64,000 nucleotides of DNA from Ancylostoma caninum (Eukaryota; Nematoda; Chromadorea; Rhabditida; Ancylostomatidae), in the NCBI GenBank assembly GCA_037903475.1, contig JBAJFG010000057.1, forward strand, positions 186,001-250,000. The letters run 5' to 3'. Position numbers and translations under genes: made by a program. Under the pieces are notes generated by a model, which searched no databases, had not been told where the DNA came from, and worked only from the letters and a program-made list of their open reading frames with translations. Of this stretch, positions 11,508 through 22,300 are shown piece by piece. Every line of letters starts with the position of its first letter. The stretch's first letter is position 1.

Positions 11508-12767
11508 ATGAGCCGACGCGAAAAAGTCAACGAGGTGATCCGACGGAGCGAACATCTGACAAAAGTCCTCCAGACGTCAAAGGCTATGCAGACACGATTC
11601 CAACTCATCCCCGAGTCAGCACTGAACAAAGTAACGGTGGCGGGTATCAGAGACATGACACTGGGAAAAGTGAGAAACGGCAAACCAGTTGGTATGTGCT
11701 TGTTATTTCTCTAGTTCCTTTGAAATCAAAGTAAGTGATGTTCAGGCGGCAATGTGATACGTTTCAACTACCCAAGCAAGGGCACGAAATCCGACTTTCA
11801 TCGAATTTGTATCGATCCCAAGGGCGTATCAAACAGGGCAAACCCACACATTCGTGTCTCGCCGGGTACCATCAAGGCGGCTGAGACCATGCAGAAACTC
11901 CTGAGAATCAGCGGCAAAGCGCTGTTTGTAATGTCGTTGGTTGTGAGTGGTGCACGGGTGGTGAAGTCGATCTACGACGAAGTGACGATTGACAACGAAA
12001 TCGAGGCGTTGGAGCAGATCATTTGCGGTCTCGAAGAGGATCTGGAGGACTGTTGCGGGTCAGAGGAAGCCGACATCGAAGAAGCACTCGAGATCGCTAG
12101 AGAGCTTTTGGATAAAGCTAACGACAGTAAAAACCACAAGGGGAAGAAGACCCTTGTTACCATACTGTGCATTGGCGGCGAGTACGGTGGCGCAGCGGCG
12201 GGTGGTTATGCCGGAGCTCAGGCTGGCGCTATGCTTGGCGCCGTCGCTGGCCCAGTTGGTGCTGTCGCTGGTGCCGTGGTTTGCAGCGTTATTGGTGCAG
12301 TGGTCGGTTCTGAAATTGGCGGTTCGGCGGTGGAGAATTTCGAATGCAGCTCCAGTGGTGTTTCCACCGAACTGCACGGCTCACTACTTGATTGGGGCAA
12401 AGAAGATCGTGGCGAGTTATTGGGTGTGAAGGGTAACGCGTCCGTGGGTAAGAAAGGTGTAGAACTTGGCGGAGGCTGCTCGTTGCTCGACCTAGAAACG
12501 GGAGACAGCAACAGATGTTCAGTGCTTAAACTGGGCTCCGATTTAAGTGTTACCAAACGTGGCGTAAACGTGGGTGTGGAGAGCACAGTGTTTCGAAATG
12601 AGATGGAAACTGAGAGAGGAACAATCGGCGTCGGCCTGAATTTCGACACCGGTCTCAGAGTCCGTGACGATGGTGTCAAGGTCGGCCTGTTAGGATTCGG
12701 ATTTTCGTGTGGCAAGCGTGGATGGGGTGTTCAACTGCCAATTTTCGATGTGACATTTAAGAAGTGA
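11508..12767 (+). CDS. Gene A: unknown 401-aa glycine-zipper membrane protein
   Basis: Two exons, 11508-11691 and 11746-12767, are joined by a 54-bp intron with a GTATGT donor and TTCAG acceptor. The start codon sits directly after TTGATACAG, which looks like a spliced-leader acceptor. Residues 1-61 are basic and helical. Residues ~62-100 hold a GGNVIRFNYP...PHIRVSPG block, followed by a hydrophobic helix (~112-135) and an acidic helical stretch (~139-189). Residues ~205-254 form a run of small residues with regular glycines (GGAAAGGYAGAQAGAMLGAV and on), a glycine-zipper pattern able to insert in membranes. The C-terminal third has short beta-like repeats around Gly-Val, ending VLLGFGFS-like and hydrophilic. 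I recognise no family with a known function. A broken copy is at 4.8-6.35 kb. Gene B begins 300 bp downstream. An AATAAA lies near 12,919. Confidence 0.8.
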
Positions 12768-13065
12768 TCAGTAGTCCTCTTATTTTCCATTCGACCTTCG
12801 ATAGAACACACTTCTTTTCCATTTTCAACTCCCTATTTCACCTTATTCGGATGAAACCATGTTTCCTCATTCCTGCTGTGTCCAGGAATCGATGAATATA
12901 TTTTGTCAACTACAGGTATTAATAAATGGAGTTAATTGTTGTTTTTTTTTGTGAAGTGTATTATTTGAGTGGTATTTGCTTATGCGCAAAATCCAGTTAT
13001 CTCGGTTTCTTCTAAATTCAGGATTTTTTCTCCAGGATCCTTTCCAGTTATTCGCCAAATCCTCA

Positions 13066-13626
13066 ATGAGCTCACCCTCAAACCACGGTCGCAACGTCTT
13101 GTTCGACGAGTTCAAATACACGGAGCTCAAGCCAAACCTCTACCTTGTTGATGTTCTCGGCGACAAGGTTCAAGTGGAGACGAACAGTGAATGGCGGAAG
13201 TTGGGCGAGCGGATCGCACGTCATATCGCGACGAGTAATCAGAGTGCTGTTCTGTTGTCGACTCTCAAAGTCGACGATCTGACGTCGTGCGGTAGCCGAT
13301 CGACGACGGGGAACTCGGTTCGTTTCGATCATGAGGGCAAGACCTACATCATAACAACGTTGGAGGCAGCTCACCTCGAGCAGGCCCTCCCCGATATCAT
13401 TGAAAGTGAAGAGTTCGTGTTTGGGTTGAACGTGTGGCTGTGCTTTTTCGAGCAAAACACAACGGTGCAGACCTTGTGTCACGATGATAGATTTTTGGAC
13501 GAGGTTAAGCATATGATATCGAGTTTGGACACTCTGGATACGCTTGAGCTGACCTATGAAATGATAGCGGCTGTCTCGGATGGGTGCGAAATGTTGTGGT
13601 TCAATCCGCACTTGAAAACCATTTGA
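13066..13626 (+). CDS. Gene B: unknown 186-aa protein, probable downstream operon gene
   Basis: One exon, open without interruption. The frame extends upstream to 12,976, but a TTCTCCAG acceptor at about 13,036 and the first following ATG at 13,066 suggest a trans-spliced start here. The protein is acidic with a helical C-terminus (FLDEVKHMISSLDTLDTLEL) and no signal peptide, membrane helix or catalytic motif I recognise. It starts 300 bp after the stop of gene A on the same strand, with a poly(A) signal and acceptor between them, the usual layout of a nematode operon. A broken fragment at 102-213 shows that A and B were copied as neighbours. Function unknown. Confidence 0.75.
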   Translation: MSSPSNHGRNVLFDEFKYTELKPNLYLVDVLGDKVQVETNSEWRKLGERIARHIATSNQSAVLLSTLKVDDLTSCGSRSTTGNSVRFDHEGKTYIITTLEAAHLEQALPDIIESEEFVFGLNVWLCFFEQNTTVQTLCHDDRFLDEVKHMISSLDTLDTLELTYEMIAAVSDGCEMLWFNPHLKTI

Positions 13627-13929
13627 AATCTTATGCTTCCGTTTTCTTCTTCACCTTTACTTTCAACTACGGGTTTTGCCTGTTTTTTTTTTGTTTTTTG
13701 TTTGTTTGTTTGCTTTTCTGGAAATTCTCGCTATAGTTAATTATCACTAACTTAAGATGCCCTTTGCCATTTCCATCCTTCTTTTTAACAAATAGCATCG
13801 TTTGTTTGCGATAATAGCTCAGACATTTCCTTGCAAAGTACTTTATTCATGTATGTCAGCCTTATGTTATACTATGTGTATAAATGAATAACCTATGTGA
13901 CAAATGACTAAGCCACGAATGATGCATAG

Positions 13930-15869
13930 CTAGCAATAACCATGGCAGGAATAGGAGCATCTGCGTCCACGGTTTTTGTAGATATAGATCGCTACGAATA
14001 TCAAAACTCCTGATATGAGCAGCATTCCAAAATATCCAAGCACCTGCAAAGGGTTTACAATTGAACACGAGCTACTCATAGCACCTCGTTGCGGAGGTTT
14101 AGCATTGGCAGACGCAGAAATTTTGCTCGGCGATCGGATGGAGATGAAGGTAGGCATGGTCAGCAAAAAAAATTCGACAAAAATTTAATTAATATTGCAA
14201 TCTTGTTGATAGAAATTGAAAATTATAAATGAAATAAGGCACGGAAATGTATAAGAAAGAAAAAGACTTTGTTTGCTCGTGCAAACCCTCTCATGATCGT
14301 TGAAGCAAATCAAGAAAAAAGCGTAAAAAACATAATATTTCCAAAGAGAATTTGTTGCTTGCTCCCGTGTCTCACCGAGCGAAAATTCCGCGACTGCCAG
14401 TGCTTGTAGGCACTCTCTTGCCCACTTCCTCATTCTCTTCCTCACAAATGATCGGGTCTGCATCATCGTCAGGGAAAACGGGCAGTAATTTCCTAGGCTC
14501 AGACATCATGTCCTCGATCACGTTCAAGTTTTACATTTTATTTTTCAAAATATCAATACATAATTGCCGTACCCTAGGGGAGCGCGAACGCTATTCGTCT
14601 TAGTCCGCAAATTGATCATCTCCATCGACGCTCACTGTATGCGTGTCTAGCGAAGTTCAACGCGGAAAGTAACTAGTTGACTCTGGAGATCGCGAAAAAG
14701 TTTTAAATATAAACTGGCACAATCCTGATAAGAACTGTTTTCCGTCACGATGACGCGACCCGGCACACTCACCGAAGGAGCCATGCAACACTGGTTCATC
14801 AACTCTCCACAGCAATGGTATGAAAAGTACCACGTCGACTCCGGGCACTTCACTCCAAGGATAGTGATAGGACACTACTGCAAAAGGAATTTTCGATAAA
14901 AGTAAGTGTGCGGAAGGGAGGACTTGGATAGGAACTCACTTTATCGCCACTGACGAAGATTTTGATGATATCATCCTGAAACTTGAACCGTCAATGTACA
15001 TACTATGTGTTTCCGTCCTTTTCTTTTGTTTCCTTTTCTTTCACTCTCTATTCTTTAACCAACCTATGTGGAGGCGTTTAAGAGCATTCTTCCCGCTCAA
15101 AAGAGGTGCTGAGATGATCATATGGATAACCGGAAATTACTAAGACTTTATAGCACACGTTAGCGTCGCACATGATGCTCTTTGATGACGGTCACGAAAG
15201 AAAAAATCAAACATCTACTCAGAACCCCAACAACAAATTGTCGGCCCAGCTTTGCCCAAAAACAACTTGCAAACAAGCTTTTAACTAGCAAATCGTTGTC
15301 GACAGGTTTGACACTATCATGTCACCCAAAACCAAGTTGTCGACAAACATTTCTTCCGACAACTTGTCGACAAGGAAGCGAAAAAAGAAATGCAACCATT
15401 GAGGACACCAGGGCAATGGTTACTATAGTGCAGTCCGAAGGAAGCGTTTAAAAAAACGGGTCAAGAACAAGTTCGTGCGTTCAACCACCTGTCGGCAAGG
15501 AAAAGAAAAACAAGTTGTCGACAAGTTTTTGAAAAAGCAAGTTTCAGTGCGATCAGATACTCTACGACGGCACTTGCTCGCCAAATGCTTGTCGGCAAGT
15601 TGTTTCTGGGGTTCTGAGTAAGTATCTACTCAAGTAGTATTTGTTTGTTCATTCATTCACATACTCTAGCTACATCAGCAAAGAGAATAAAGAAATAAAA
15701 TCAATTCTAAAAAGCCTAATCTAGATGGGAAGATATTGAGATATCATAAGTTTTTTTTTCACGAAATTGTGGATATCAGCCAAGCTGCTTCAAAGGGAAG
15801 AACGTACCATCTGAACCTTTTGCTGGAGGCGTTGGTAGCTAGGAGCTGGTCGTATCGCTGACAGATCTC
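13930..15869 (-). CDS. Gene C2: small Cys-rich single-pass membrane protein
   Basis: This is the second copy of gene C. The blocks are 15808-15869 (EEICQRYDQLLAT...), 14940-14975 (DDIIKIFVSGDK), 14773-14874 (CPITILGVKCPESTWYFSYH, then CCGEL...QCCMAPS) and 13930-14043 (VLGYFGMLLISGVLIFVAIY, then IYKNRGRRC and CHGYC). The Cys exon has a CAGTAG double acceptor: using the first AG puts a TAG codon in frame, the second removes it. Gene C1 has TGG at that place. Cysteines, the helix and the RRGRRC-type juxtamembrane segment are conserved, so both copies seem functional. It faces genes A and B tail to tail. The first exon and phase of the first junction are unresolved. Confidence 0.6.
15216..15620. 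mobile_element. MITE with CTCAGAACCCC ends and GTCGAC-rich interior
   Basis: The ends read TACTCAGAACCCCAACAAC and, inverted, TACTCAGAACCCCAGAAAC. A TA flanks both ends, fitting a Tc1/mariner-type insertion. The interior repeats GTTGTCGACAA-like palindromes (about 15,292, 15,337, 15,361, 15,513). It lies in the long intron of gene C2. Confidence 0.75.
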
Positions 15870-16455
15870 CTCACATGTTTAAATGACGAGGCATTTCAAA
15901 TGTCAGAGGAAAGCTGATGTATTCGCTGAGTCATTTTCGACCCACTCTTGAAAGTGGCACCGGGGCTGAGTCAGATTTTCCGCGATAATTCTTTTTTCTG
16001 GGAACATACATAAGGTTCGTATGATGAGGTGGAACAAGGGCAAATGTGTCTCTACGACATACGATATGACTGTTCAGAAACTGTGTGCACATTCTGGTTC
16101 AGATCCATTAGATGGCATAAAGCTATGCAAAACACGCATTACTTTGAAAACAAGGCAAAAATGCGTATTCATCGGAGATGTTTAGATTCTCGGCAAAATG
16201 AGTAATACCTGACGAATACATGACGTATAGCAGCAGGTGAACAACTTGCACACACAGCTTTACCTCCACACCAGGAAAAAAACCACTACTCCAGAAAAAA
16301 ATGGTTATCAGGAAAGTTTCCCACGACTTTTACAATCCTTTCGAACTTTTTTTTCTCTATACAATTGGAAATAAACAATTATATGAACCATCATTATCGA
16401 TAGCAACTGGGATGGTAACAAAATATAGGGAAAAAATTTTAAATGAAGAAAAATA
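15870..16455. other. No gene seen
   Basis: AT-rich sequence with no convincing exon; it may contain the 5' exon and promoter of gene C2, which I could not place. Confidence 0.35.
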
Positions 16456-18752
16456 ATGGTTACACTATTTGAACCTTTATGCAGACATAACAGTAAGTGC
16501 GGACTTTCTAAAGGTGATATGAGTCCGGCCCAAGATACTGTTACCACTATCGAGCTCTTCAGGATGCTTGAGTTTCACGCTAGTAATTATTGTGGACGAA
16601 TTATCCATATTTCAAAAAATTATCCATATTTTTTGAAATTTGTAGAGCAGTCCCCGGAGTGCTGGACTGCTGAAAACTTGAAATCGTTGCTCTCCAGGTA
16701 TCACGTGACCTTAGGTCCAGAAAAAGTTCACGGATTGGGTTTCATGGACTTTTTGATAAGTTCTTTGCCAATTGGTTGAGTCAGAACGGCTCAGAAGACC
16801 AGAAAAAAGAGTGGCATCACACTCATGGGCTTACTTGCTATATTCCACGATAAATATAGCCAAAATTTGTATAATCGAATATCATCACATTTTCTCAGTT
16901 GAGCAAATTCTACCAAGAAAAAAAAACCATTAGAATTGACCACCCCACTTCGTAGTGAACATGGGAGCAGCAAATCGAGAAAATGCCCACAACAAAATTC
17001 TAAGTCCATTCTTTTCTTAAATTTTATGGATTTAAAAAAAATCTGACCACATTCAAAAATTCGGTTGCTCGAGAGGTGGAAAAACCGGCAGTGCTAAAGT
17101 GACCGAGAATGATGTCATGTCAATGAAGGCACAAATATGAGAATGACAAACATATTCACATGCTTCACTACTCGACAAATGATCGCTTTCAGTCGTTCCT
17201 AGAATGACAAGTAGTGGTGGTAGGAGAAATTTTTAGGTTTCAGCAACAGAATTTTCGTTTGATTTTTTTCTCTCTTGAAAATCGGAATGTGCATTGCAGT
17301 TTCCAGTAAGGTTGGGGATTGTCTTTAGCGTTCCACGCCCAACGGACATCTTCGATCGTGAAGCGATAACGATACCATTTTCTCCACGTTAACGCCGCCG
17401 ACGAGACCGTCAACGGGTACGGCGCAGCCTCCGCGCGCGCGACTATTCGCAATGATGTCGCCGAAATCATGCTATACAGAATCATTTTTGTAGTGTGTAT
17501 TTCGCAATCCCAACGAAAAAGCGACACCTGTCCACCGCGATGAACGGGAGACGGGCGAGTTGCGAGCGGAAAGAACGCGACTTGTCGCGCTGAGGACCGT
17601 GACGCGTCGGCGACTCGCTCTTCTGAGCGGTATAAAAACAAAAGAAAAGGTGTATATAGAGTGAAGCTACGAGGTCAAATGTCGCCCTGATCTAAAGGCA
17701 GTGTGTCACCTCGTTTTCGCGTCTGGGCTTTTACCAGATTCTGAATCTCCTCGACACCGCTGAATCCAACGGTATACCTGAAATGTTATAAAAAGGTCTT
17801 CAAACCCTACTTTTAAACGTTTTTGTGGACCAGATTTGTAACAGTTTGTCGAGCTGAGTGGAGTCGTTGATCTCATCGATCGGACATGTCTAGACGTGTT
17901 GGCCAACACTGCAGACGTGGCGGGCAGCCAGCACATTCACGGACCGCTCCGCCCAGGTGGTCCGTGAACTGCGTCTTCGGACCCTCCGAAAACGGGGTTT
18001 TCGTCATTTTTATGAGCTTTGATGTACATCCTTGGAATTAGCGTGACGAAGAGGTCTAGAGTCTGCTGGTATTTTCAGCTCACGAAACGAGGTGACACAC
18101 TGCCTTTAAAGAGTCTCCAGGATGAGGCTAGGGCAAGTTGTCCACAACGCTCGAAGACGTCATGGTGGACGTGTGACGTACCCAAATCTATCCTATACAT
18201 GGCAATAACATGTTTGCCCATACGTGAAATTGTCCATACCCAGCTGCTACCTACGAGTAATCACAGGTACAGGCACGAAGTTCCTCACCCTTCCAATGAT
18301 GCATCTGGGCTCAAAAGCTATCCCTTCCCTCACGGTGACTGCAGCTGTAGTTGTTGGGTGTTCATCCGTCCTCATTCCACTGTCGAACCTTTTCATTCAC
18401 ACACAACTAAAAATAATCTATAGGCGTTACGAGAACCACTCTGGTTAGGTTTGGTGCCGTGATTGATTTGTCTACAGTAGCGTTCGTAGATAATTGTGGC
18501 ATAATTGGCGCTGTCCTTATGATTTCTCTCGTGCTGAACTGAGAAGGTAGACCCGTCGAGGATACGCGGCAGAGCTTCGTGTGCACACCTTCCCAGGTGT
18601 CTTCTTCAGCTTTGCGCAGAGGCGATAACGTGACCAATGAGGCTCTGCCGAGGTGCGTTTATTGCTGGTTGAAAACTTTTCCCAATTGCCCGCGATGGCC
18701 CCTGAAACACGGGTGTCATACGCAATTTTTGAACGCCCCAAGGGGGCAGCAA
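16456..18752. mobile_element. Copy of the 34.3-36.0 kb composite repeat, interrupted by a MITE
   Basis: Three parts match the element at 34.3-36.0 kb in the same orientation. 16,650-16,770 matches 35,140-35,260 loosely (TGCTGA..ACTTGAAATCGTTGCT type block). 17,350-17,640 matches 35,400-35,700 at very high identity (GATCGTGAAGCGATAACGAT start, GCTCTTCTGAGCGGTATAAA end). 18,550-18,752 matches 35,775-35,975 (ending in a GGGGGCAG block). The MITE at 17,693-18,108 was inserted between the last two parts. A ~90-codon minus-strand frame in 17.3-17.6 kb is open in both copies. Confidence 0.75.
17693..18108. mobile_element. MITE with TAAAGGCA terminal inverted repeats, copy 2
   Basis: The ends TAAAGGCAGTGTGTCACCTC and GAGGTGACACACTGCCTTTA are perfect inverted repeats for at least 24 bp. 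It is inverted relative to the copy at 214-620 and is less diverged at its ends, so it is probably younger. It splits a larger repeat. Confidence 0.9.
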
Positions 18753-19357
18753 GATGTCGTGGTCCCAAGTAAGGGCAGCCTAGGATGTGAGTTGAATGCA
18801 AAAGTAAAAACTGAGAAGTGGGCATTGGTCTCGGTCAAAGGATCGAACTTTTCAGTTCAGGTACTGCCTCTCGTAAGTGAAGAGCTTCTGTCAGTCTTAT
18901 TTTGTTGGTAACTGTTAATTTAACATTATCACCATGGCATTCCACTGCCGATGAGCAATAACGAAAACAGTTGTTCCTGGCTCCTCCTGGAAATCTGGAG
19001 ACGTTGACCTGCACAAAACACTCCTGAAGCTAGCCAGCAGCAGTGAAAACAAAACGTTGAGTCGTATTTTCTAGGATACGTATTAGCAAAAACGAAAGTT
19101 ATGCCCTAATCCCCTCCACTACAAGGCAGTTTTTCTCGATTTTAGGGACAACACCGCACCTGGGATCACGCTGTCGTCGCACCCGAGATAATACGCTCCA
19201 ATGCGAGCAGTGGCGCGCATTTTCGAAAGCTTTTTCTTGTCGACATCCGGTCACTGTTTCATTTTTTTTTCTTTTTTCTGAGCAAGATTACTACTGGTGC
19301 CTTTATAGCGTTTCTTCCGTGATGAATAGCTCAGCCTTCACTCGTTGTCGTTTCAGA

Positions 19358-22300
19358 ATGTCGCTACTCGAATTTCCTCCTCTAAATTCTGTCGGTAAAC
19401 CTTACGCCATACAGGAATACAATGGCAGACTGCTCACTGGAAATCTGGAACAATTCCGTGCTATGTCAAAATGCGATTCAGTAGGTGTAGTATTTTAATT
19501 CGCAGCTGGTTCTTTCGAAAAAGAATCGTTTTGCTTTCATTTATTCAGCCAATTAAATGTCATAGCATGGTGTTGATAGAGATGTGCTGCGGTGCGCATC
19601 TTCGTTTTGAGTTTATTTGTTTAGTAGGTTGTTCGGCACTATTCAACTTTACTGGCCCTAAAATCTTCAAAAAAATTTTGGCTCAAACTTCGCATAGGGG
19701 AGAGGGGGGAGGCGGGGGTTATTTGAGGAGCTGAAGACCCCTATTGTGGAGTAGTCCCCTGTTTACTTACCGTATCCCCACGAAAATGGGGTTACCGTGC
19801 AAAACGGATTCGATATTCGTGTTCAACATCTGAAATAATCCTCTTGTGCAAAATTTGCGCGAAATTCCATGAGGTACTGTATCTACAATAGCCCTACCGT
19901 AACCCTACAAAAATGAGGTTACGGTACAGAATGGATGCGATATTCGTGTTCAGCGCCTCAAATAACCCCCGTATGCTAAGTTTCAGACAAAAAAAATTTC
20001 TTGAAGATTTTGGGGCCAGTAAAGTTGAATAGTATCGGTTGGTTTCTTCTCCTGTCCAAGTTAGTTATACGTTTCTTATATGCGAAATGCACCAGAGAGC
20101 ATGCAGGCAGACGCTAGCTGTTCCTCTATCCGGGATACTATGCGTACACATACATGTACGGGAAGCAGCGCGGACTTTCACAACGCTTACCATCACTTCG
20201 TATTGTTGTCTTGAGTCTGCGTACAGTACCGTAGATCCGTCTCGTCCTCAAGGCGGTGCGCCCCCGCCTGAGATCACCCGTGGTGTCCTGCTGGCGATCG
20301 ACACTCAGCCGGTTGGCTGCGGGAATGCTGCCAGCAGGACGCCACGTGTGATCTCAGGCAGTGCGTCTTGAGGACGAGGCGGATCTGCGGCACTATATAA
20401 TGTTCATCATTATCGCTAGAATATAGTTAGTAGTCTGGTTCCTGGACTTGACGGTACTCTGGAGGGTAAGTGTCGCGGCAATCTTAACGACTAATCCTAC
20501 AGAATAAAGCAGTTTGCCATATTTGTGAGAGAACAACAGGAAAAAAGTGGGTTGAAAGAAATAAAAAAAGGGAGTAAGAGTATTGAAAATGCATGCTGTG
20601 TTATAAAAGTGTTATTAGGGTGTGTATCATCGTGAGGGAAAACGGGGCGTGGTACAGTTCTGCGATTGGCTCGTTCAAATCCTCCTCCCGCCCCAAATGG
20701 TTGACTCGTTCTCTTCGCGCGCGATTCCACTATACACGACAATGCAAAATTTGAATGCGACAGAGGACGAGTTGATCTTGGAGGGCGGGAAGGCTCCGCC
20801 TCGTTTTCCCTCACGATGGTACACACCCGTGTTATTACAACTACCAGTCTGGCCGTCCGGCTAACGCCGGACTTCCAGACTTTTATTGATGCTCGCTTCG
20901 CTCGCATACTGTATGTTGAAAGCAAGCACAAAAGTGTAAATGGATTGATAAAATCTGTATCCTTCCACGCAGTTCTTACGCTATCCTGGGATGCCCTCGA
21001 TCCCGTAGTTGTTGCTTTCTCCCATATGAACCAAGTTACGCTCTCCCATATGAGCGAAGTTAGTGGTCGTGAAGAATTGAGTGTAACCGATTCAGTGCGA
21101 ATGTTATCTCGAAATGATTTAGGCTCTACTGGTTGTTGTGGTAATTCAAGTGATAAGGGGCCACCGGTGTATATAAACGGAAAGGAGGGAGTGGTTCATT
21201 CAAACTCAAACGGAATAGGAAAAGAACACGGATACGAAAAGAAACAATGTACATCTAGGTGATTAGGGTGGGAGGGTCCGCAGAAACAGGGTAAGCGTAA
21301 CCCTCATGCAGAAATAGACACGCCTAGCGAATTCGTATTTCTTGTGGAAGCCGGCACACCCTTATCACACCGTTGGACCCGACTCCTGGCGTTTCCCCAC
21401 TCTTGGACGCGGGCGCACTCTTATCACACCGTTGGACCCGTCCCCCGCCGTTTCCCCACTTTTGGACGCCGCCGCACCCTTATCACACCGTTGGACCCGA
21501 CTCCAAGCGTTTCCCCATATTTAAACGCCGGCGCGCCCTTATCACACCGTTGGACCCGACTCCAGGCGTGTCCCCACTTTTGGACGCCGGCGCACCCTTA
21601 TCACACCGTTGGACCCGACTCCAGGCGTTTCCCCATATTTGGACGCCGGCGCACCCTTATCACACCGTTGGACCCGACTCCAGGCGTTTCCCCATATTTG
21701 GACGCCGGCGCACCCTTATCACACCGTTGGACCCGACTCCAAGCGTTTCCCCATATTTGGACGCCGGCGCACCCTTATCACACCGTTGGACCCGACTCCA
21801 GGCGTTTCCCCATATTTGGACGCCGGCGCACCCTTATCACACCGTTGGACCCGACTCCAAGCGTTTCCCCATATTTGGACGCCGGCGCACCCTTATCACA
21901 CCGTTGGACCCGACTCCAAGCGTTTCCCCATATTTGGACGCCGGCGCACCCTTATCACACCGTTGGACCCGACTCCAGGCGTTTCCCCATATTTGGACGT
22001 CGGCGCACCCTTATCACACCGTTGGACCCGACTCCAAGCGTTTCCCCATATTTGGACGCCGGCGTACCCTTATCACACCGTTGGACCCGACTCCAAGCGT
22101 TTCCCCATATTTGGACGCCGGCGCTCCCTTATCACACCGTTGGGCCCGACTCCAGGCGTGTCCTCATGTTAGTTCACCGCTCAATACTGATTCGGAAACT
22201 GAATGGACTAATTTCGTAACGCTCTGACACACACGTACACTCACAGACAGACAGACTAAGCGCGTTATTATAAGTAGTGATAGTGATAGTGATTGTTACG

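Noticed and set aside
14372..14549. Acidic minus-strand exon ending in GCTCG before GTGAGA, between gene C2 exons
   Set aside because: It looks protein-like, but no acceptor was found upstream, its phase does not fit C2, and C1 has no counterpart.
20497..21262. Frames of 144-148 codons in aladin intron 1
   Set aside because: They overlap MITE ends, lack splice context and show no family resemblance.
21344..22219. Long repetitive plus-strand protein of 291 codons
   Set aside because: It is the read-through of a 59-bp minisatellite with no stops in any frame, inside an aladin intron.
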